Notes: generated from the sequence alone by a model not told the origin. A stretch of 64,000 bases of DNA from Bursaphelenchus xylophilus (GCA_904066235.2 CAJFCV020000006.1:8184001-8248000); one strand, 5' to 3'; shown: positions 45,183 to 58,807, counted from the first letter of the stretch. Numbers and translations are program-made.

Positions 45183-48100
45183 TTAAACTAAATAAGGCCG
45201 ATCTTTGACGGAATTGTTCTCGGAATCCCATCCCTGATTGAAAGTCGTATCGTCATCGTCGGGCATAGGCTTCAGATTATCCAAAGAAGAGATCGTTAAC
45301 TTCACATCTGAACTCGGTTTCCTTCTCGAATCAAATCTGTCATCCAAAGTGTCAGTGGTCGAGAATTTGGCCATCGAATCCACCCTATCTCGGAATTTCC
45401 TTCGACAAGCTACAGTAAACACCCGGAAAGCAAAGTAAGCAATCTCAAATACTGTAATCACAGATGCTCCCAGCCATAATCCAGCTTGTCCACCAACATC
45501 GGAAAGGAAATTAACAAACTGAAAGGGAAAAATAAAGATTTTAATGGTAATAATGATGATGAATATTAAAAAATGGTGACTTACTGAGTAAGCTTCGCGT
45601 TCTGTAAGGATTTCAAAGCTCATTTGCTCGTAGTAAATCTCTAACATCACTGTTTGACTTCTAAAAACAAACATCAACCCCAAAATTGTTGAGTTTTGTG
45701 GTGCACTAGCCATGGTAACTTACGGATCAAAGTTTTCGACGCAATCTCCCTCTTTCTTTCCTCCTTTCTTACACTCATTGATGCTAAATGCCGCAGGCAT
45801 TAATCTGGCGGAGGAATATGTTGTTGTGTAGACATTGTGTTCACATGGGTGTTTGCAACCACATCTAGCCATTAGATATTTACTACGCGTAAATTCCAAC
45901 GAAGCCTTTACCAAAGAATCTCCTGAAAGGATAAGAATGTCAAGTTTCCTGTTCTTACGTTCGTAATGATCCAGAGTATTGCAAAACCTTGTTCCATTGT
46001 GGGGTGTGGGGTACCGGGGATCTGCACAGTGCACTTCGTGGATCATTTTGTTTTGATAACAGCTTTTGTAACAGCCCTGAAAGAAAGCCGGTTACTATTG
46101 TAATTTGTAAAGCAAACCTATTAGGTGGCCAAAAAAGGTTTTAAAAATTTTCATAATTTTTTATTCGTCTCAAACCCTTTTTGAGATGGGCAGACAAGAA
46201 CTGAAATATATACATATGTTTATGCTTCCGAAACTAAAAACTTGGTGTGCTTGATGCTTTCAAAATTGGGGCTTGTTGTTTGCCCGCTTTCATCGAAATC
46301 TGTCAAACAATCAGCACTAGTCTTTCCAATCCTTTACTCACCTCTGGTTCGTACTTGTGGTTCATGTAGATGTATCCTCGCGTGTGTTCTCCTTCGCTTA
46401 CACATTCATCCCCACTTACGGCCAATCGATTGACTTGTCGCTACAATATTGATTGTCAATCACAATCAACATTACAAATTAACATTACAAAACGATATCT
46501 TAATTTAATTTACCATGGACAACCCGAATGAAGAGACAGCCCCAGTTGGAGCGCTATAACCAAAAGTCTCCGGAAAAGGCCATTCGTTGGAGTCATGAAT
46601 CGTGATCCGGACGCCCTTGGCTTCGGTTGTGGGCAAGTAATCAGCCGCATCGACGGAAACTAGCAAACGGAGACCTAAAACATGCTGGTGACTGAGCGGT
46701 TATAAATGACCCTGATGATTTTTTGTGAGATTTTTTTGTTTTATTTGCTCTCAATCCTCAAGGGGATATTTTGTGGCCGTGAAAGTGACATGTCCTTATA
46801 AGGAAATCGTCTTTTTTTTATCATCTTTGAAGATAAGGAAAGATGATTTCTATTATAGAATCTTTGGAATTAAAATTTTCAAAAAGGCTGACTTAACTTT
46901 TCATTAGTTTTGAAAAACTATTTGCGGGTTCATTTGATTTCTAAACCGAAAACAAAATGGTCTAATCTCATCCTTAGTAAGAGACCATGGGGCATCTCTA
47001 CCACTTTTTCCACAAATCATGCCCGTTATGATATGCAGCGTCCCTAAATTTATTTATTTTTTTACAAACAGCTCTCCAAACGGTTCATTGGTTTGGCTGA
47101 ATACTCAACGCCTTTCCTATTCGCTATACCAGTCGAGAGAAAACTTTTAAATTCAAAGATTAAAACAACTTCCTGTTGACGGCAACTGCTGGTCTCTGTC
47201 AGCCGTTTAGACCGGTTTAAAATCCTATATTAGGACAACGCAGCCATGTTTTGTCCATTTTTCGATGATGACTTTTGTTTTTAGTCAAAAAATTTTTGGG
47301 AAACTTTTTTTGCCATAATAAAATTAAGCTTTGAGGCAACGAACCATAGGAAGGGCCGGCTCGACTCGACGTCTGATTCTTTTTGGGATCTCCATTGAAG
47401 ATAAAACAGTTCCCAAAAGTCGGATCCAGATGTAATTTGAATTCCTTTTCGATATCACATTGTTTACTGTCAAAAGAACACATTTTAATCAGTTCGGTTC
47501 GGCCATACGACAGGGCCACACGATCCTCCAAAGGCATTCCGGCCATGATTAGGACTAGTCTGAAAATAATAAGTAAAAAATTGGATTTTTTGAGCCAAAA
47601 TTATATTATCCATGATGACTTCAAAGAAGAGATTGTAAAAAAATCTAACTTATAGTCAAAATGTACAAAAACGAGTAAAAGAAGTTTAAGACGTTTGATG
47701 TAAGCTATTAATCACAATATTTAAGCCTGTTAAATGTCTCCAGAAGTCATTTTCTTTGTCGGAAACCCTTTCAATGCCCTCAAAAATAACCGCTGTAATC
47801 TTACTACTACTATTAACTACTTTACAACTCGATTCTTCCAAAGATATGTGCTTTCATCTCCTTTCTTAGCCATTCTCTGACCCTTTCTATATTTACATCC
47901 ACCCAGTGTTGCGCAGCTGTTTTTTGCCTCAGGCAATAAAGATTTATAGCCCGTGAGGCATGAAAAGACCACGGGTTTATATCTCTCAGACAGTTCTTTA
48001 CACCAAACACTGCCAAGTTCTCTAAGCCTCTTATGACTGATCGAGAAAAGATTACTCTTAACTTGTACATATATACAGGGTGTTTCAAGAAATTCCCCGG

Positions 48101-50885
48101 AAAGTAATCGTCGATTTCTTAGCGCTCAGTCAAGATATCCAAAATTTTTTTTTGCATAATAAAGAAGATGATGGGCGGTTTTTTGCCTATGAAAATCATT
48201 TTCTCCGCCAACGCGGAAAGCAGTGTATTCGGCGGAGACTTTTGGGCGCTTTTTTGGTCACCACACGAATTTTTAATGCTTTATTGCGACACTGAAGCAT
48301 CCAGAAAGTCTTCAATTTTTTTGCACAATGGATCAGATGGCCCGCTACAATGCTATGCGATCCGATTTAGCGACTGCACGGTGCAATGCAGTCGCTGATA
48401 ACGTCGATAAAGTCGGAGCGCACCGTGCGGATGTTTGAAATAGAATGGCAGAGAGAAATTTAAACGAGAAATATTTTGTTGTTTTCCAGTGAACCAAGTC
48501 GTTTCTCGATGGTTAAACGTCTAATAAGCTTTTCCGACAAAATATTTGAGGGTTTACGACACCTGCAGAGAATGATTGCCAGACCATAAGAATAGTGTTG
48601 GGCCATTTCTTGTCCATAGCTGAGTTAAGATACGACGAGCAGATGCCGCCGAAAGCTTGATAAACACAAAAATCAGCAAAAATCCTCATTTCAACCATCA
48701 GAAAAAAAAATAAGCGTTTAAGATGGGTGTGATGACCAAAAAAGTGCCCAAAAGTCTCCGCCGAATACACTGCTCTCCGCGTTGGCGGAGAAAATGATTT
48801 TCATAGGCAAAAAACCGCCCATCATCTTCTTTATTATGCAAAAAAAATTTTTTAGATATCTTGACTGAGCGCCGAGAAATCGACAATTACTTTCCGGGGA
48901 ATTTCTTGAAACACCCTGTACTAAGTAATACTACTCTTTACGACTAATACAACTTCTCAAGCTTACTTTTCCTTGGTCTTGGTCGTAATGGCCACTTCAT
49001 CAGTCATGTTCTCGTATCCCAGCGTCTTCAGTCGGTTCATATAATCACTGTAAAAGGGTGAATCTTCATCCGGGACTTCCTCTCCCCTCGTTTCCCACAT
49101 TCGATTTATCCGTCGTGGCTTCAGGAGACAGTGTTTGAAGGGGCGTCGGGTCTGATTATTTAGTGCTTTCAGACACATACAAGGATATTCGGAGTCGCCT
49201 GAGGTGTCGGGCAGGTTGCAGAAGCCAATGTCATTACAGTCCGGACACATCGCTGATACCCATAGTCTGAAGGTGGTAAGAAAGTAGAAAAAAATGTAGG
49301 AGAAAAACTTAAAAATAGTCATCTATGTTGTGTTGACGCTAATGCTTAAGCTTAAGCCCATTCGGTAACTCTTACTTTGCTGGTGTGCACGGAAAGGCAG
49401 TGTCATCATGTCTATCGTAATTACAAATACACATCGTGTCATTATTCTTGGGGACAGTGTTGGTCTGAACGCAATCAATTTCGGCCGAATTCCTGAATCT
49501 TCTTTTGCATTTACAATCTGACATTACTGGCTCTACTTGAACATTTCTGACGCCACCTAAAAATCCAAATTTTGGCGGGGAAAACAAAATTTGAAAAAAA
49601 ATATTAGAACCCTATGATGTATAAGATAAAAAGGCGAATAGGATGAGTAAAATTTTACATTTTAGATCTTAAATTTGCTTCATATCAAACTTTGCTTGTA
49701 GCACTTTAACTTTAAATTTTTCTACCTGGATTCAGATGCCTTCTCGACCTGACATCAGTTGTTCGATGATAAATAGCGCCTTTGCTGAAGGTGACGGCTT
49801 GATGAAAAGCTTCCAACTACAAGACTCATCAGACTCCGACCGTACTTACTGTATCCGAGACTTGTTTCACTTTTACGGCACTGTGTTTTTTAAAGGGATT
49901 TAAATTGCAAATGGTCACTGCGGGGAAATTGGCCGAACCGAATTCCAACTGAAAATAATAAATCATTGCCGGAGGCGTTTTGGAAATGCATTGGAGAGTG
50001 GGGAAAAGTAGTACAGGTGCGCTCAGAAATTCATATCGAGAAATGCGGGGGGATATTTCGAGACATTTCCCCTGAGGGCGAGCTCTCGACCAAGTCAGGT
50101 TCGGAGTTGTTTTCAACTATTAACACTTTGAGATCACGGAAAAAACATACGTCATAGTAAACAAGACGCTGTTAACTATCCATATTTACTAAAAAGTACT
50201 GAGATACGATTCAAAAAGATTTTATGGAATCAAAATCTCACCTTAACACTAACGATTTTATCATTCCGTTGAAATTTTTCGAAAACCAGAACACATTGGT
50301 AGAGGAAAAGGATTGTCGAACAGAGCGACAACAACATCCACAACACTTTACCATACCATGCGCTGGCGTTGAGCGCCTAAAAGACAACTTATTTTGCAGT
50401 ATATTATACATGACGGAAATGGAAAAGGTAACAAAATTGATGACTTTATATGTTTATAAGGGTTCCAAAAATATCTTGGAGCTGTTTTGATAAACGTCAG
50501 CGAGTTACAAAAAAACGTGAAAAGGTAAGCTCAATTAATTTTACAAGAAAATTATTTGAAAAAAGTGTTTTGAAAGCAAAATTGGCCATCTTCAAAAAAC
50601 GATGACGTAATTTTCTACTAATTAATATTTCTCAATTATTAAGCGAAGACTTACCATTGGGATTCCATGTGCCGTCGTGGTATGAGCGAATCTAACCGCC
50701 TCATACGTGACCTCATCCTTGGCCGCATTCCTGACGCTCCTGCTGAAGTTCCTGACCTTATCGCTCAACTCAAATATCATCGACGGCCTCCGATTGCTCT
50801 CCGAGATCTTCCGGTCCGGATTCGGCCACATGATCACCGAGTTCATGTTGGCCCTGGAGCCGGAGTTGATCAGCGCGCTGGCCAT
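45183..50885 (-). CDS. DEG/ENaC (degenerin) sodium channel subunit
   Basis: Amiloride-sensitive-type cation channel subunit with two membrane segments. Thirteen exons (50655-50885, 50242-50376, 49850-49948, 49726-49816, 49376-49556, 48967-49266, 47345-47559, 46514-46674, 46342-46440, 45959-46076, 45724-45922, 45585-45660, 45183-45518) join in frame to 746 residues. The cytoplasmic N-terminus ends with TTAHGIPM (conserved HG). TM1 is [20 protein letters not shown]. The extracellular domain has [38 protein letters not shown] and [14 protein letters not shown]2 is [20 protein letters not shown] with the GxS selectivity filter. The C-tail is 80 residues. Intron 6 (47560-48966) contains a transposon. 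The donor after 47345 (GTTCGT) is non-consensus. The paralogue is not determined. Confidence 0.93.
48076..48918. mobile_element. Tc1/mariner-derived element with ~215-bp inverted repeats
   Basis: 843 bp between TA dinucleotides (48074-48075, 48919-48920), starting CAGGGTGTTTCAAGAAAT and ending with its complement. The arms (about 48076-48290 and 48705-48918) are inverted copies with roughly 5% differences. The centre on the minus strand (about 48540-48602) reads [17 protein letters not shown], like the MVWG-F-S-G-P-F block of Tc1/mariner transposases, so it is an internally deleted copy. It sits in intron 6 of the DEG/ENaC gene. Confidence 0.85.
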
Positions 50886-52026
50886 GGGGCCGAGGGAAAA
50901 CCAGAAATGACAAAAAAGGGGGCGGCCCCCGCTTGCCCTCCATAAAACAATGGAGAAAGACCCGCCGGGCATGAAATTGAGCCGCACTTGTTGCCGCAAA
51001 AAGTTGATGCTCTTAGGGTCAAAGGGGAGGCTGAAACAGGGTCAGAGCTCAATAATCTGGTTAATAGGGAACCAGGAAATTACTGGTTAAGTTATTGACA
51101 ATCGTATTAGTCATCGAGAGCTTGTTTATTGGAAAAGAAAAAAGGAGAGAACTGAAGGCAGAACGAACTGGCTGTTACTGTAATTGTATCAAATTTTACG
51201 ATGTTTTACATTTTTTTAGTGGCTAAAATACATATTTTTGTGATGCGTTGTTTTGCATGAAGAATCCATAATTCTTCCCCGATTGTTTAACAAAAGAAAT
51301 CATAATCTTCGTCGAATCCTCCAGCTGATATTACAACTTTTCCAGTTCCCAAATCCTCTTGAATACTATCCTCATGATCTACTCTCCTCTTACCCTCCGG
51401 CTTTATCAATATTTGGCAACACCGGGGGTCCGCCGACGCTTATAAAAGCAGACCAAAAAAGGTCCCATAAACCGGCTAAATGGGCTTTCGGGATTCGGAT
51501 TAAATAAAACACATTGGAGACCACCAAGGAGTTCAACTTGGATTTCCAAGTCTTTTAAATGCCTCAGGGGAAGGTGGATTTTCAATAAATGGAAACGAAG
51601 AAGAGAAATCAAAGAACTTGTAAACATAAAGCTGTTATTAATTATAATAAAAAAATAAATTTTTGGTTTCAGATAACTTTGTGCGACGTCGAGCAATATC
51701 CATTGATTTACGGCCATTACTTTGTGTCTGTCAGAGTGATAAACCTTCTTTTTTTTATTTTTTCCAAATTTTGCTTTGACAAAATGTCCAAAAATCTTTT
51801 AGCCTGAGGCTATTCTCCACGTGCAAGGGGTGGGAGGAAATGAAATCCCGATCAAGTGCGTTTAATTCCATTTGCAAGTTCATTGGGGAGAGGTCGAGAT
51901 TGGTACAAAAATGACCGCACTCATCACAAAACAAACAAAACCCGCGAGAAGAATGGAGAAAAGTTGGAGAAGAAGATGCGACGGGACTCGCGGCGGTAGC
52001 CGATCTGGCCAACGCTCACGTCGGAA
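50886..52026. other. Divergent upstream region of DEG/ENaC and tetraspanin genes
   Basis: 1.14 kb between two divergent start codons. GC-rich up to about 51060, then AT-rich. The GC-rich part could extend the channel's first exon upstream, since its frame stays open for ~40 codons. No other gene recognised. Confidence 0.4.
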
Positions 52027-53052
52027 ATGGCCTTGGATGGTGATCTCATAGTTTTGGTATGTTTTGAGTCATTTTGAGCACCTTAATTTTGTATAACACT
52101 AACTTTATTGTAAAATTATAGTAAGCATTTGTCATCCAAAAATAAATTGGTATAAATTTTCAGTTCCACTCATTTTTGTCGGCATTCTGCACACTTGTTG
52201 CGTTATTCGGTCTCTGGGACATATTCTTGGCCACCTATGAAGAGTTTCTGATCTCAATTTTCTGCTTGGTCATCATAATCGAAGTCATCATCGGCGGATT
52301 TATTTTGGTTTTCAATCGTAGAGAATGCCAATTAAGAGACAGCATCACATTTTATGTAAGTTTGGCGAACATTTTTTTGTAACAACTAAAAAATCTTTAT
52401 TTTTTTGATTTTTTATAATATTAATCGTAAAATTTGTTAATAACAAGCCGAAGTAAGTCATTAACGGCGTATTTTACAGTTAGGTCCATTGTTAATTTGC
52501 TCAGCGGTTATTAATCTAACCAGTTCTTTGGTGATCACCTTCTTTATCTTCAAAATGTCATCAGATTCCGAGGCTTTACTTCAAATAATCAAAATCGGAT
52601 ATGGCTCTCCATGGTACACAAAGATTACTGGGGCTTGGGATAGACTTCAAGAAAATGTAAGTGAATTTTTCCCCGCGTAAATTCACCTTTTTCAGTTCAA
52701 CATTAGTATTTTTTGCATAAAAAATTTAATTTTCAGAATGGCTGCTGTGGAATTTACGGGCCAAAAGACTATCGAGAAACTGACTGGTACATCCATCAGC
52801 ACACATTCCCTCCTCTCAGGACTCCAGAATCTTGTTCTGCAAGTGTTATAGTAAGTATCAACACTTTGTATGGATAACTTTATATAATTTTAGGGTTGCT
52901 ACCCTTCGCTCAGATCTCAAACCCTCTGGATGGGCAGTCTCTTCTCTCTAGTGACGTCATTCAGCACAATAATCAAAGTTCGTATCTTCAAGAGTATTTT
53001 ATACGAAAATAATCCTCGATTCCGCCTTCAAGCCGACAGTTTTTCCGCGTAA
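52027..53052 (+). CDS. Tetraspanin-like four-pass membrane protein
   Basis: Exons 52027-52056, 52164-52355, 52480-52656, 52737-52850 and 52894-53052 give 223 residues, all junctions phase 0. Hydrophobic segments: SFLSAFCTLVALFGLWDIFL, then after only TYEE, FLISIFCLVIIIEVIIGGF, then LLICSAVINLTSSLVITFFIF. The large loop has GCCGIYGPKDYRETDW (the CCG motif), PESC and GCYP, the remaining conserved cysteines of tetraspanins, before a last weak hydrophobic stretch (WMGSLFSLVTSF). The first extracellular loop is therefore nearly absent, which is unusual. The short first exon (MALDGDLIVL) is the least certain; a longer first membrane segment in another exon cannot be excluded. Confidence 0.78.
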
Positions 53053-53163
53053 TTGTAAACATATTACTGTATTTATTTGACTTATTATTTTTCACCGTAA
53101 AATAATAGAACCTCTTATATTTTCTAATTCTCTGAGACCACAGAAATACTGTAAGAGATGACC

Positions 53164-53745
53164 TTATCTCGTCTGTAATCGATCGACCATCCTGCATGCC
53201 TCGAGGGCGTTGTGAAGGGTGTACTTGACCTGGGAGAAATCACAGAACCCACAGCTTTTTCGGCAAGACCTGAACGCGATATAAGGGTTATTCCCATCAC
53301 AGGGCCGTTGTTTCATCTCCCAGACATCTGTAGCATCGACGTATCTCTTGCAAAACACATCTCCATAACGATCGAAACATTGACTTTGTACGAGAGATTC
53401 GGCAATCCGGTCGTAATCTATTGCTCCTTTGAATCGATTACAAGTCGCGCAACATTGAATTAGTCTAAAATACGATAATTCAGACCAATTGTTATACTTT
53501 TGCGATCAATCGACGGCTACATTTTACCTAAATTCCACATCTGAATTACATCGATGCCCGAAGGTGGATGCGTTTACTCGTTGTAATCGCTGACAAGTTA
53601 CTTGACTCAGGGTATCCCGACAACATGGGGGATGCGTGGTTTTGGATGGAACTAAAAACAATAACAAAGTTAAACAAAGAAACTCACGAATGGGGCAATG
53701 AATCGTTACCATGATTGTGATGACCAGTAAGTGGCCGACGCTCAT
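53164..53745 (-). CDS. Small secreted protein with ShKT module
   Basis: Exons 53688-53745, 53528-53651 and 53164-53464 give 160 residues. It starts with a signal peptide (MSVGHLLVITIMVTIHC). The first part is Cys-rich (PPCCRDTLSQVTCQRL, IQCCATCNRF); the second is a complete ShKT-type module: CFDRYGDVFC...CDGNN...CRKSCGFC. A further C-terminal ~25 residues contain one Cys. ShKT modules in nematodes occur in many extracellular enzymes and surface-coat proteins and do not by themselves indicate toxicity. Function unknown. It converges on the tetraspanin gene with only 112 bp between stops. Confidence 0.8.
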
Positions 53746-54134
53746 TCAGATTCGAAAGGAACGACCATTTCCCGGATTTGTCGTGGCGATTACTGAAACC
53801 AATGGACGAATCCAGTTCGGGAAGAAGAGGAAGAGAGATGGGAAACGCGCAATCGGCGCTATATAAACGAGAGCACGTCCAGACGAAAACAAACATCCAT
53901 TTCGAGGTGGAGAACGACGACGATTCGTACGAAGTCAAACTATTTTGTAGTTTTATATTCTCCAAATCCTAGCTACTCGCTTCCCACTGGCTAATAACCC
54001 TTTCAGTCGAAATCTAATAACCCTTTCAAATCGAAAAAAATCAAATATATAACAATAACTTTATGAAACAACAATTTACAATAAGAATTTATTGGGAAAA
54101 CAACAAAAAACTCAACGGACATCCAATAAACAGC

Positions 54135-54449
54135 TTATTTGTGTTGTTTACGTTGGTTGGTGATGACTTGCTGCATCTCATCACGCTTCTTCTTGGCACG
54201 CTGGTGTTGTCCGATGCGCTTCTTCAAGAACTTGAGGGCTTTCTTATCTCTGCTGATCCTCAACAATTCCATGGCGCGACGTTCGTAGGGGGCGAAGCCA
54301 GTGATTTCGCGGACGACCTCACGGGTGATCTTGGCCTTCTTGGACAGGGCACCACGATGGCGGTTGGCCTTGACAAGCTTAGGTGTCTTGGTGACTGGGA
54401 AACCCTTCTTGGGGCCTCGGGACAAACCCTCGACGGCTGGTGAAGACAT
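54135..54449 (-). CDS. rpl-36: 60S ribosomal protein L36 (eL36)
   Basis: Single coding exon of 104 residues (human 105). Motifs: [54 protein letters not shown] and [19 protein letters not shown]. The ATG is 7 bp after a TTATTCCAG acceptor, a likely trans-splice site or the end of a 5'-leader intron. C-ending codon bias as in the other ribosomal protein genes. Confidence 0.97.
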   Translation of the reverse strand: MSSPAVEGLSRGPKKGFPVTKTPKLVKANRHRGALSKKAKITREVVREITGFAPYERRAMELLRISRDKKALKFLKKRIGQHQRAKKKRDEMQQVITNQRKQHK

Positions 54450-55300
54450 GATGGTCCTGGAATAAGGAACAGATGAGCAAAAATGTGGAGAAAGACGGCA
54501 GTAAAAAATATTCGCGACAAAACGCTTGAAAATCGTAAAACGAACAAAAATCAGCAGAGGTGCAGCGGAATAAAAGCTGTAAAGTTCATTCATAATACTA
54601 AATATACCAACTAACCCATAGATCCAGTACTTAGCAAAAGAAGCCAGACTATCAAACAATAGAAATGCACGCCAACAATACGGAACAGTATGGCCAAACC
54701 CGGTCGTCCATACCTAAATTGGAAAAATACAGAAAAAACGTAAAACTTTACCACCAAATTCAACATTCATAGTTCCTTTTAGGTTTCTCAGAGCGCAAAG
54801 GCCGGATTCGACGCTAAAAATCATGAGGAACGCGACGCAACAAATAAATTTTACAGACAGCGTTGTGAAAATTAATTATAAAATTGCAAACACCAAAACT
54901 TACTAAAAAGCAATGTAAAATTGTAAAAAAACAAAAACCTTGTTGAATAAAAGGAACGGAAATATTTTCCATTTTCTCAAAAATACGGTACACTCCGTTT
55001 GTTTTCGTTGCGGAACTCAAACAAGGAAAAAATTTTCCCGGCTCGCGCCCTCAGCATTGCAACCTGCGGAAACTTAATTCATAGTACTATAAGTTGCGAT
55101 TCCTGATAGTACTCAAATTTATAGGTCAAGTCTTTAGAAGATACACTAACCGTTTCATGTCTCTTGAATCCTATCTTATCCTCAAAAAATATAAATTTTA
55201 TTGCTATCTTACAACTTCTATTATAACAATCAACGGAGATGACAAAATAAGGCTACTTGAGTTGTACATTGATTATGTAACGGAGGTTTAACAAGATATA
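54450..55300. other. Region between rpl-36 and unc-45, no further gene
   Basis: About 850 bp upstream of rpl-36 and downstream of unc-45 (both minus). Holds the rpl-36 leader acceptor near 54456 and AT-rich DNA. No convincing frame. Confidence 0.5.
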
Positions 55301-58300
55301 TTACACTTCGGGCACGGTAGAAAGGTTGGTTTTCCTTTCGAAAATCTCGCGATCACTCGGCTTTATCAACCCAAACTTTTCGGCCGCGTCCAATGCCCTC
55401 TGGGCTTCTTTCACAGCTCCTTCTCGTTCGTTTCCCTTGGTCTTCACTTTGCATACGGCTACGAGGATTCTGAATACTTCAGTCTGAAAGTAAAAGCATT
55501 ACTATTTAGTGGCTTACAACTCAATTTAAAGTAGTACACTTCTCTTAAGCTTGCCACATCATGAAAGCATTGAAAACTACTCCTCTCCGAACCATCCCGG
55601 GCCAACTTACCGCCATGACTCTTGCTGCCAAGCTCTCAGAATGCTCGACAATATTCGCGATTCCCATTATACACCGTCGTTGGACTTCTGGATTCTCATT
55701 CTGTGCCATTTCCACAAATAATTCTGGCCACGAGCTGATCTCATCGAGAAATCTTTTAGCAGCGGTTTCGTCTTGAGTTAGCATGGCAAATCCAGCCGAG
55801 GAAGCGAGTTGAAGACGATCTTCTCCTTCATCACAATACAAGGCCCACAGTTTAATTCGGTCTTGGGAGTCCTGAAAATTGGCGAAATACAATCGGTTCT
55901 TATCAGATCCAAGGCTTCTGAGGCATCTATCAACTCACTTTGACCGTATACTCAAAGAATTCCTCCAAGAACAACATATTGAGGAAGAATTCAGCGGCAG
56001 CTGCTCTCAGTTGTTCATGATCAGTCATAAACCAGAATTCCTCAACCTTTGGGACAGCTTTCTCCTTCAAAATCCGTTTTCTAACCGAATCGCTGACGCT
56101 GGCCAGATTAGTCAACGTAAGCAAAGCATCATAATTGGCGATACCTTCCACTTCTGGATGGAGCAGTTCGACCATCGGCTTGACAACTTCATACATTCTC
56201 TGGCCCGCAAAAGTAATGTTGGGATCTGAGGCCACTCCGAGTTTGGCTAGGGCATGCGCCGCTTTGATCCTTCCTTCCTCATCAGCTTCCTTGTACAAGG
56301 TCAGACAAAGTTTGGCACCGCCTTCGCTGACGATTTGGCCACACAATTCTTGATCCGAAGTGAAAGCCAACATACACCTGGCCAGTAACTCCAAAGCCTT
56401 CTTACTTTCGGTCTTGGAAATAGCGACACAAGCAGTTACAGCGCCGCCTTTCACGAGAGCTTTGACTCTTTTGTCCACGTATTCATCCGTGTCCAAAGGA
56501 TGGGTCTCCGGGACGTGGTGCTTCGCAAATTGGGCCAGTTTCACCAACTCCTCTTCTACTTTCGGCTTCTCGTAAGAATTGGTCAGATTGACAAAGATAT
56601 TGGCCAAAGTGAAAACACAGAGGGCACCAGCGACTTTACCCAAGGAGACCAAAGCTTTCAGCAAATCTTCGTCCGTTACGATCGCTTCCTTCACATCTGC
56701 GTCCAAGGTCAGATACGAGAGAGCTTCACAGGCAAATCTAAAACAATTTTTACGTAAATCTTTTTACTTGAAACATCAAATTGTTATCTTCCCCTACCTC
56801 CTAACTTCCACTGAATAATTCTCCGTGTCCAATAAGAATTCCTTGCAAGTCTTGGCCAGAGTTAACGTTGTTCCCTCTTCCATGGTCTGTTTACTGTAAT
56901 CATCACCACCCGCCGAAGCGCATTTGCAAAGACCCTAAGAACTAACAGTCAACTACAGTATCAGATGTGACCTACCACAAGCGCTCTGACCTTGACGTTA
57001 TGATCATCGGAGTTGAAGAGTTTTCTGAGGACAGGGATTCCATTCGTCACAACGGCCATGGCTCGTTCGTGTTTCGAGACTGTTTGAACAATCAGTTCAA
57101 CGGCAATGTACTGTAAGAAAATTATAATAAAACATGATAACAAGCTTAAAAAAAATAATGCGAAATCTCTTACTTGATGCAATTTATTTGTACTTCCAGC
57201 CATTTGAAGCATCAACGCGGTGATGGCATCATTTGTGACTAGCTTCATTCCAAGATCAACTGCTCCCTAAAGTAATATAATTGAAATAATTACAATAAAA
57301 GCTCAATTTACTTGGAGCATTGTAATGAGAAATGCGCACATTTTGATCTGAGTCTTCTCATCGCCGATATTCGCCATTAACGCGCTAAAAAATCAAAAAA
57401 TCATCATACTCAAAAATTACTGTAGAATCAAAATTGAAATGCCTTACTTGAAGAACTGCTCCACTTTCTCGCTGTAGATCGCCCTCTTTGTGTCAAATAC
57501 CATGTCATCATACAATCTCGCCAGACACAAAGCAACATGTTGTCTGGTCTCCGCACTCACTGGATAATCGCATTGTTCTGGGATTTGCGAAGCCAGATGA
57601 AGAAGTTTCAGGAGACCTCTGTCCTCGACAAATCTCCAGGACCATCCCCGAGGCAGTCCTCCATCCATATGCATCAGATTCTTTAAGAATAAATCCACGC
57701 ACATTTCTCGGACAGCAGCCGAGTACTGCGGGTCAGTCATGATCTCCTCCAACTCGAGGATCAACTTGATTATATGAAGTTTGTTCTTCTCAGCGATTTC
57801 GGGATCTGGCTTGATGTTTTTGCTTCGATCCATAGCTGCCAGGGCACTGAAGAGACGCTCGATGAGGATTTGGGCCGAATCCACGAACTCTTTGGAGTCT
57901 CTGAAGGCGGCGATCCGTGTGAGGACCGGGATGGGGACTAGTTCTATCAATTTCATGGCCTAAAACTACACTTTGTACACTTTTAAAACCAAACATAAGT
58001 AATCGCATTACCATTTTCTTACCCTTTCTCGCTTTTTGATCAGCTCGTCCAAAACATGTAAAGCCAGAATCGCCAATTCTTCGGGCCAGTTCTCTTTGTC
58101 CTTCACAACATTCAGAAGCTCATTGACAATCATCCCGGCTTGCCATACCTTCCTGGCACCGTCTTCGGACTCTCTGGCCAACACCAACAGATTGTTCATG
58201 GCCTTTTTCTTTTGCTCTTGATCCTTCTCATTGAAACTCATCTTTAACATCTCCTTGACTCGGTTCTCTGTTGAATTGGCAAGCTTCATCTTCTCCGTAT

Positions 58301-58807
58301 TCAATTTGACCAGATGTTCGCATAGCTCTTGGATCTTCCTAAAATTATATTATTTTAGGTATCAAATAAATTTTTGCTTCCAAAACAGGGTGTTAATTGC
58401 CCCAAAAAGAGACTAGAAAGTAACAAAAAATCCTACTTGTCGCCAGGTTGAAGTCTCGCTGCTTCCTTGGCGTCCTTAAAAGCCTGCCCGACCTTCTCCA
58501 ACTGCTCTCTTGCCAGTGCTCGTCGATACAACGCTTTACTGTCAGCCCCATCCAGTTCCAGAACTAAACACAGTTAATCTAATAACAATAAGCACTCACC
58601 TTTATCGCAATCATTCTCGGCACCTTCGTAATCCTCAATCTTCAGCCTGACCATGGCCCGATTACGGTATAAAACGATCCTCAAAGCATTTTCGGGCTGA
58701 AGTTGAAGGGCCTCGGTGTACAAATCAATGGCTTCTTGATACTCCCCACGCTGAAACCGCTTGTTTCCATCCTCTTTCAATTGTTCGGCAGTCCGGATCT
58801 CCGGCAT
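55301..58807 (-). CDS. unc-45: UNC-45 myosin chaperone (TPR-UCS protein)
   Basis: Chaperone that folds and assembles myosin together with Hsp90. Eleven exons (58600-58807, 58437-58563, 58023-58338, 57448-57959, 57312-57384, 57174-57266, 56976-57110, 56798-56934, 55939-56737, 55611-55871, 55301-55483) give 947 residues, near the ~961 of C. elegans. Residues 1-115 are three TPR repeats (EQLKEDGNKRFQRGEYQEAI, ALRIVLYRNRAMVRLKIEDY, SKALYRRALAREQL) that bind Hsp90/Hsp70 tails. A central armadillo-like region follows, and the UCS myosin-binding domain fills the C-terminal half, with GLCKCASAGGDDYSKQTMEEG, LANIFVNLTNSYEKP, LALAKLG-type repeats and ALLTLTNLASVSDSVRKRI. The chaperone frame is intact throughout. 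Confidence 0.97.

Noticed and set aside
53164..53745. ShKT protein as a toxin gene
   Set aside because: ShKT modules are common in harmless nematode secreted proteins; nothing else suggests toxicity.
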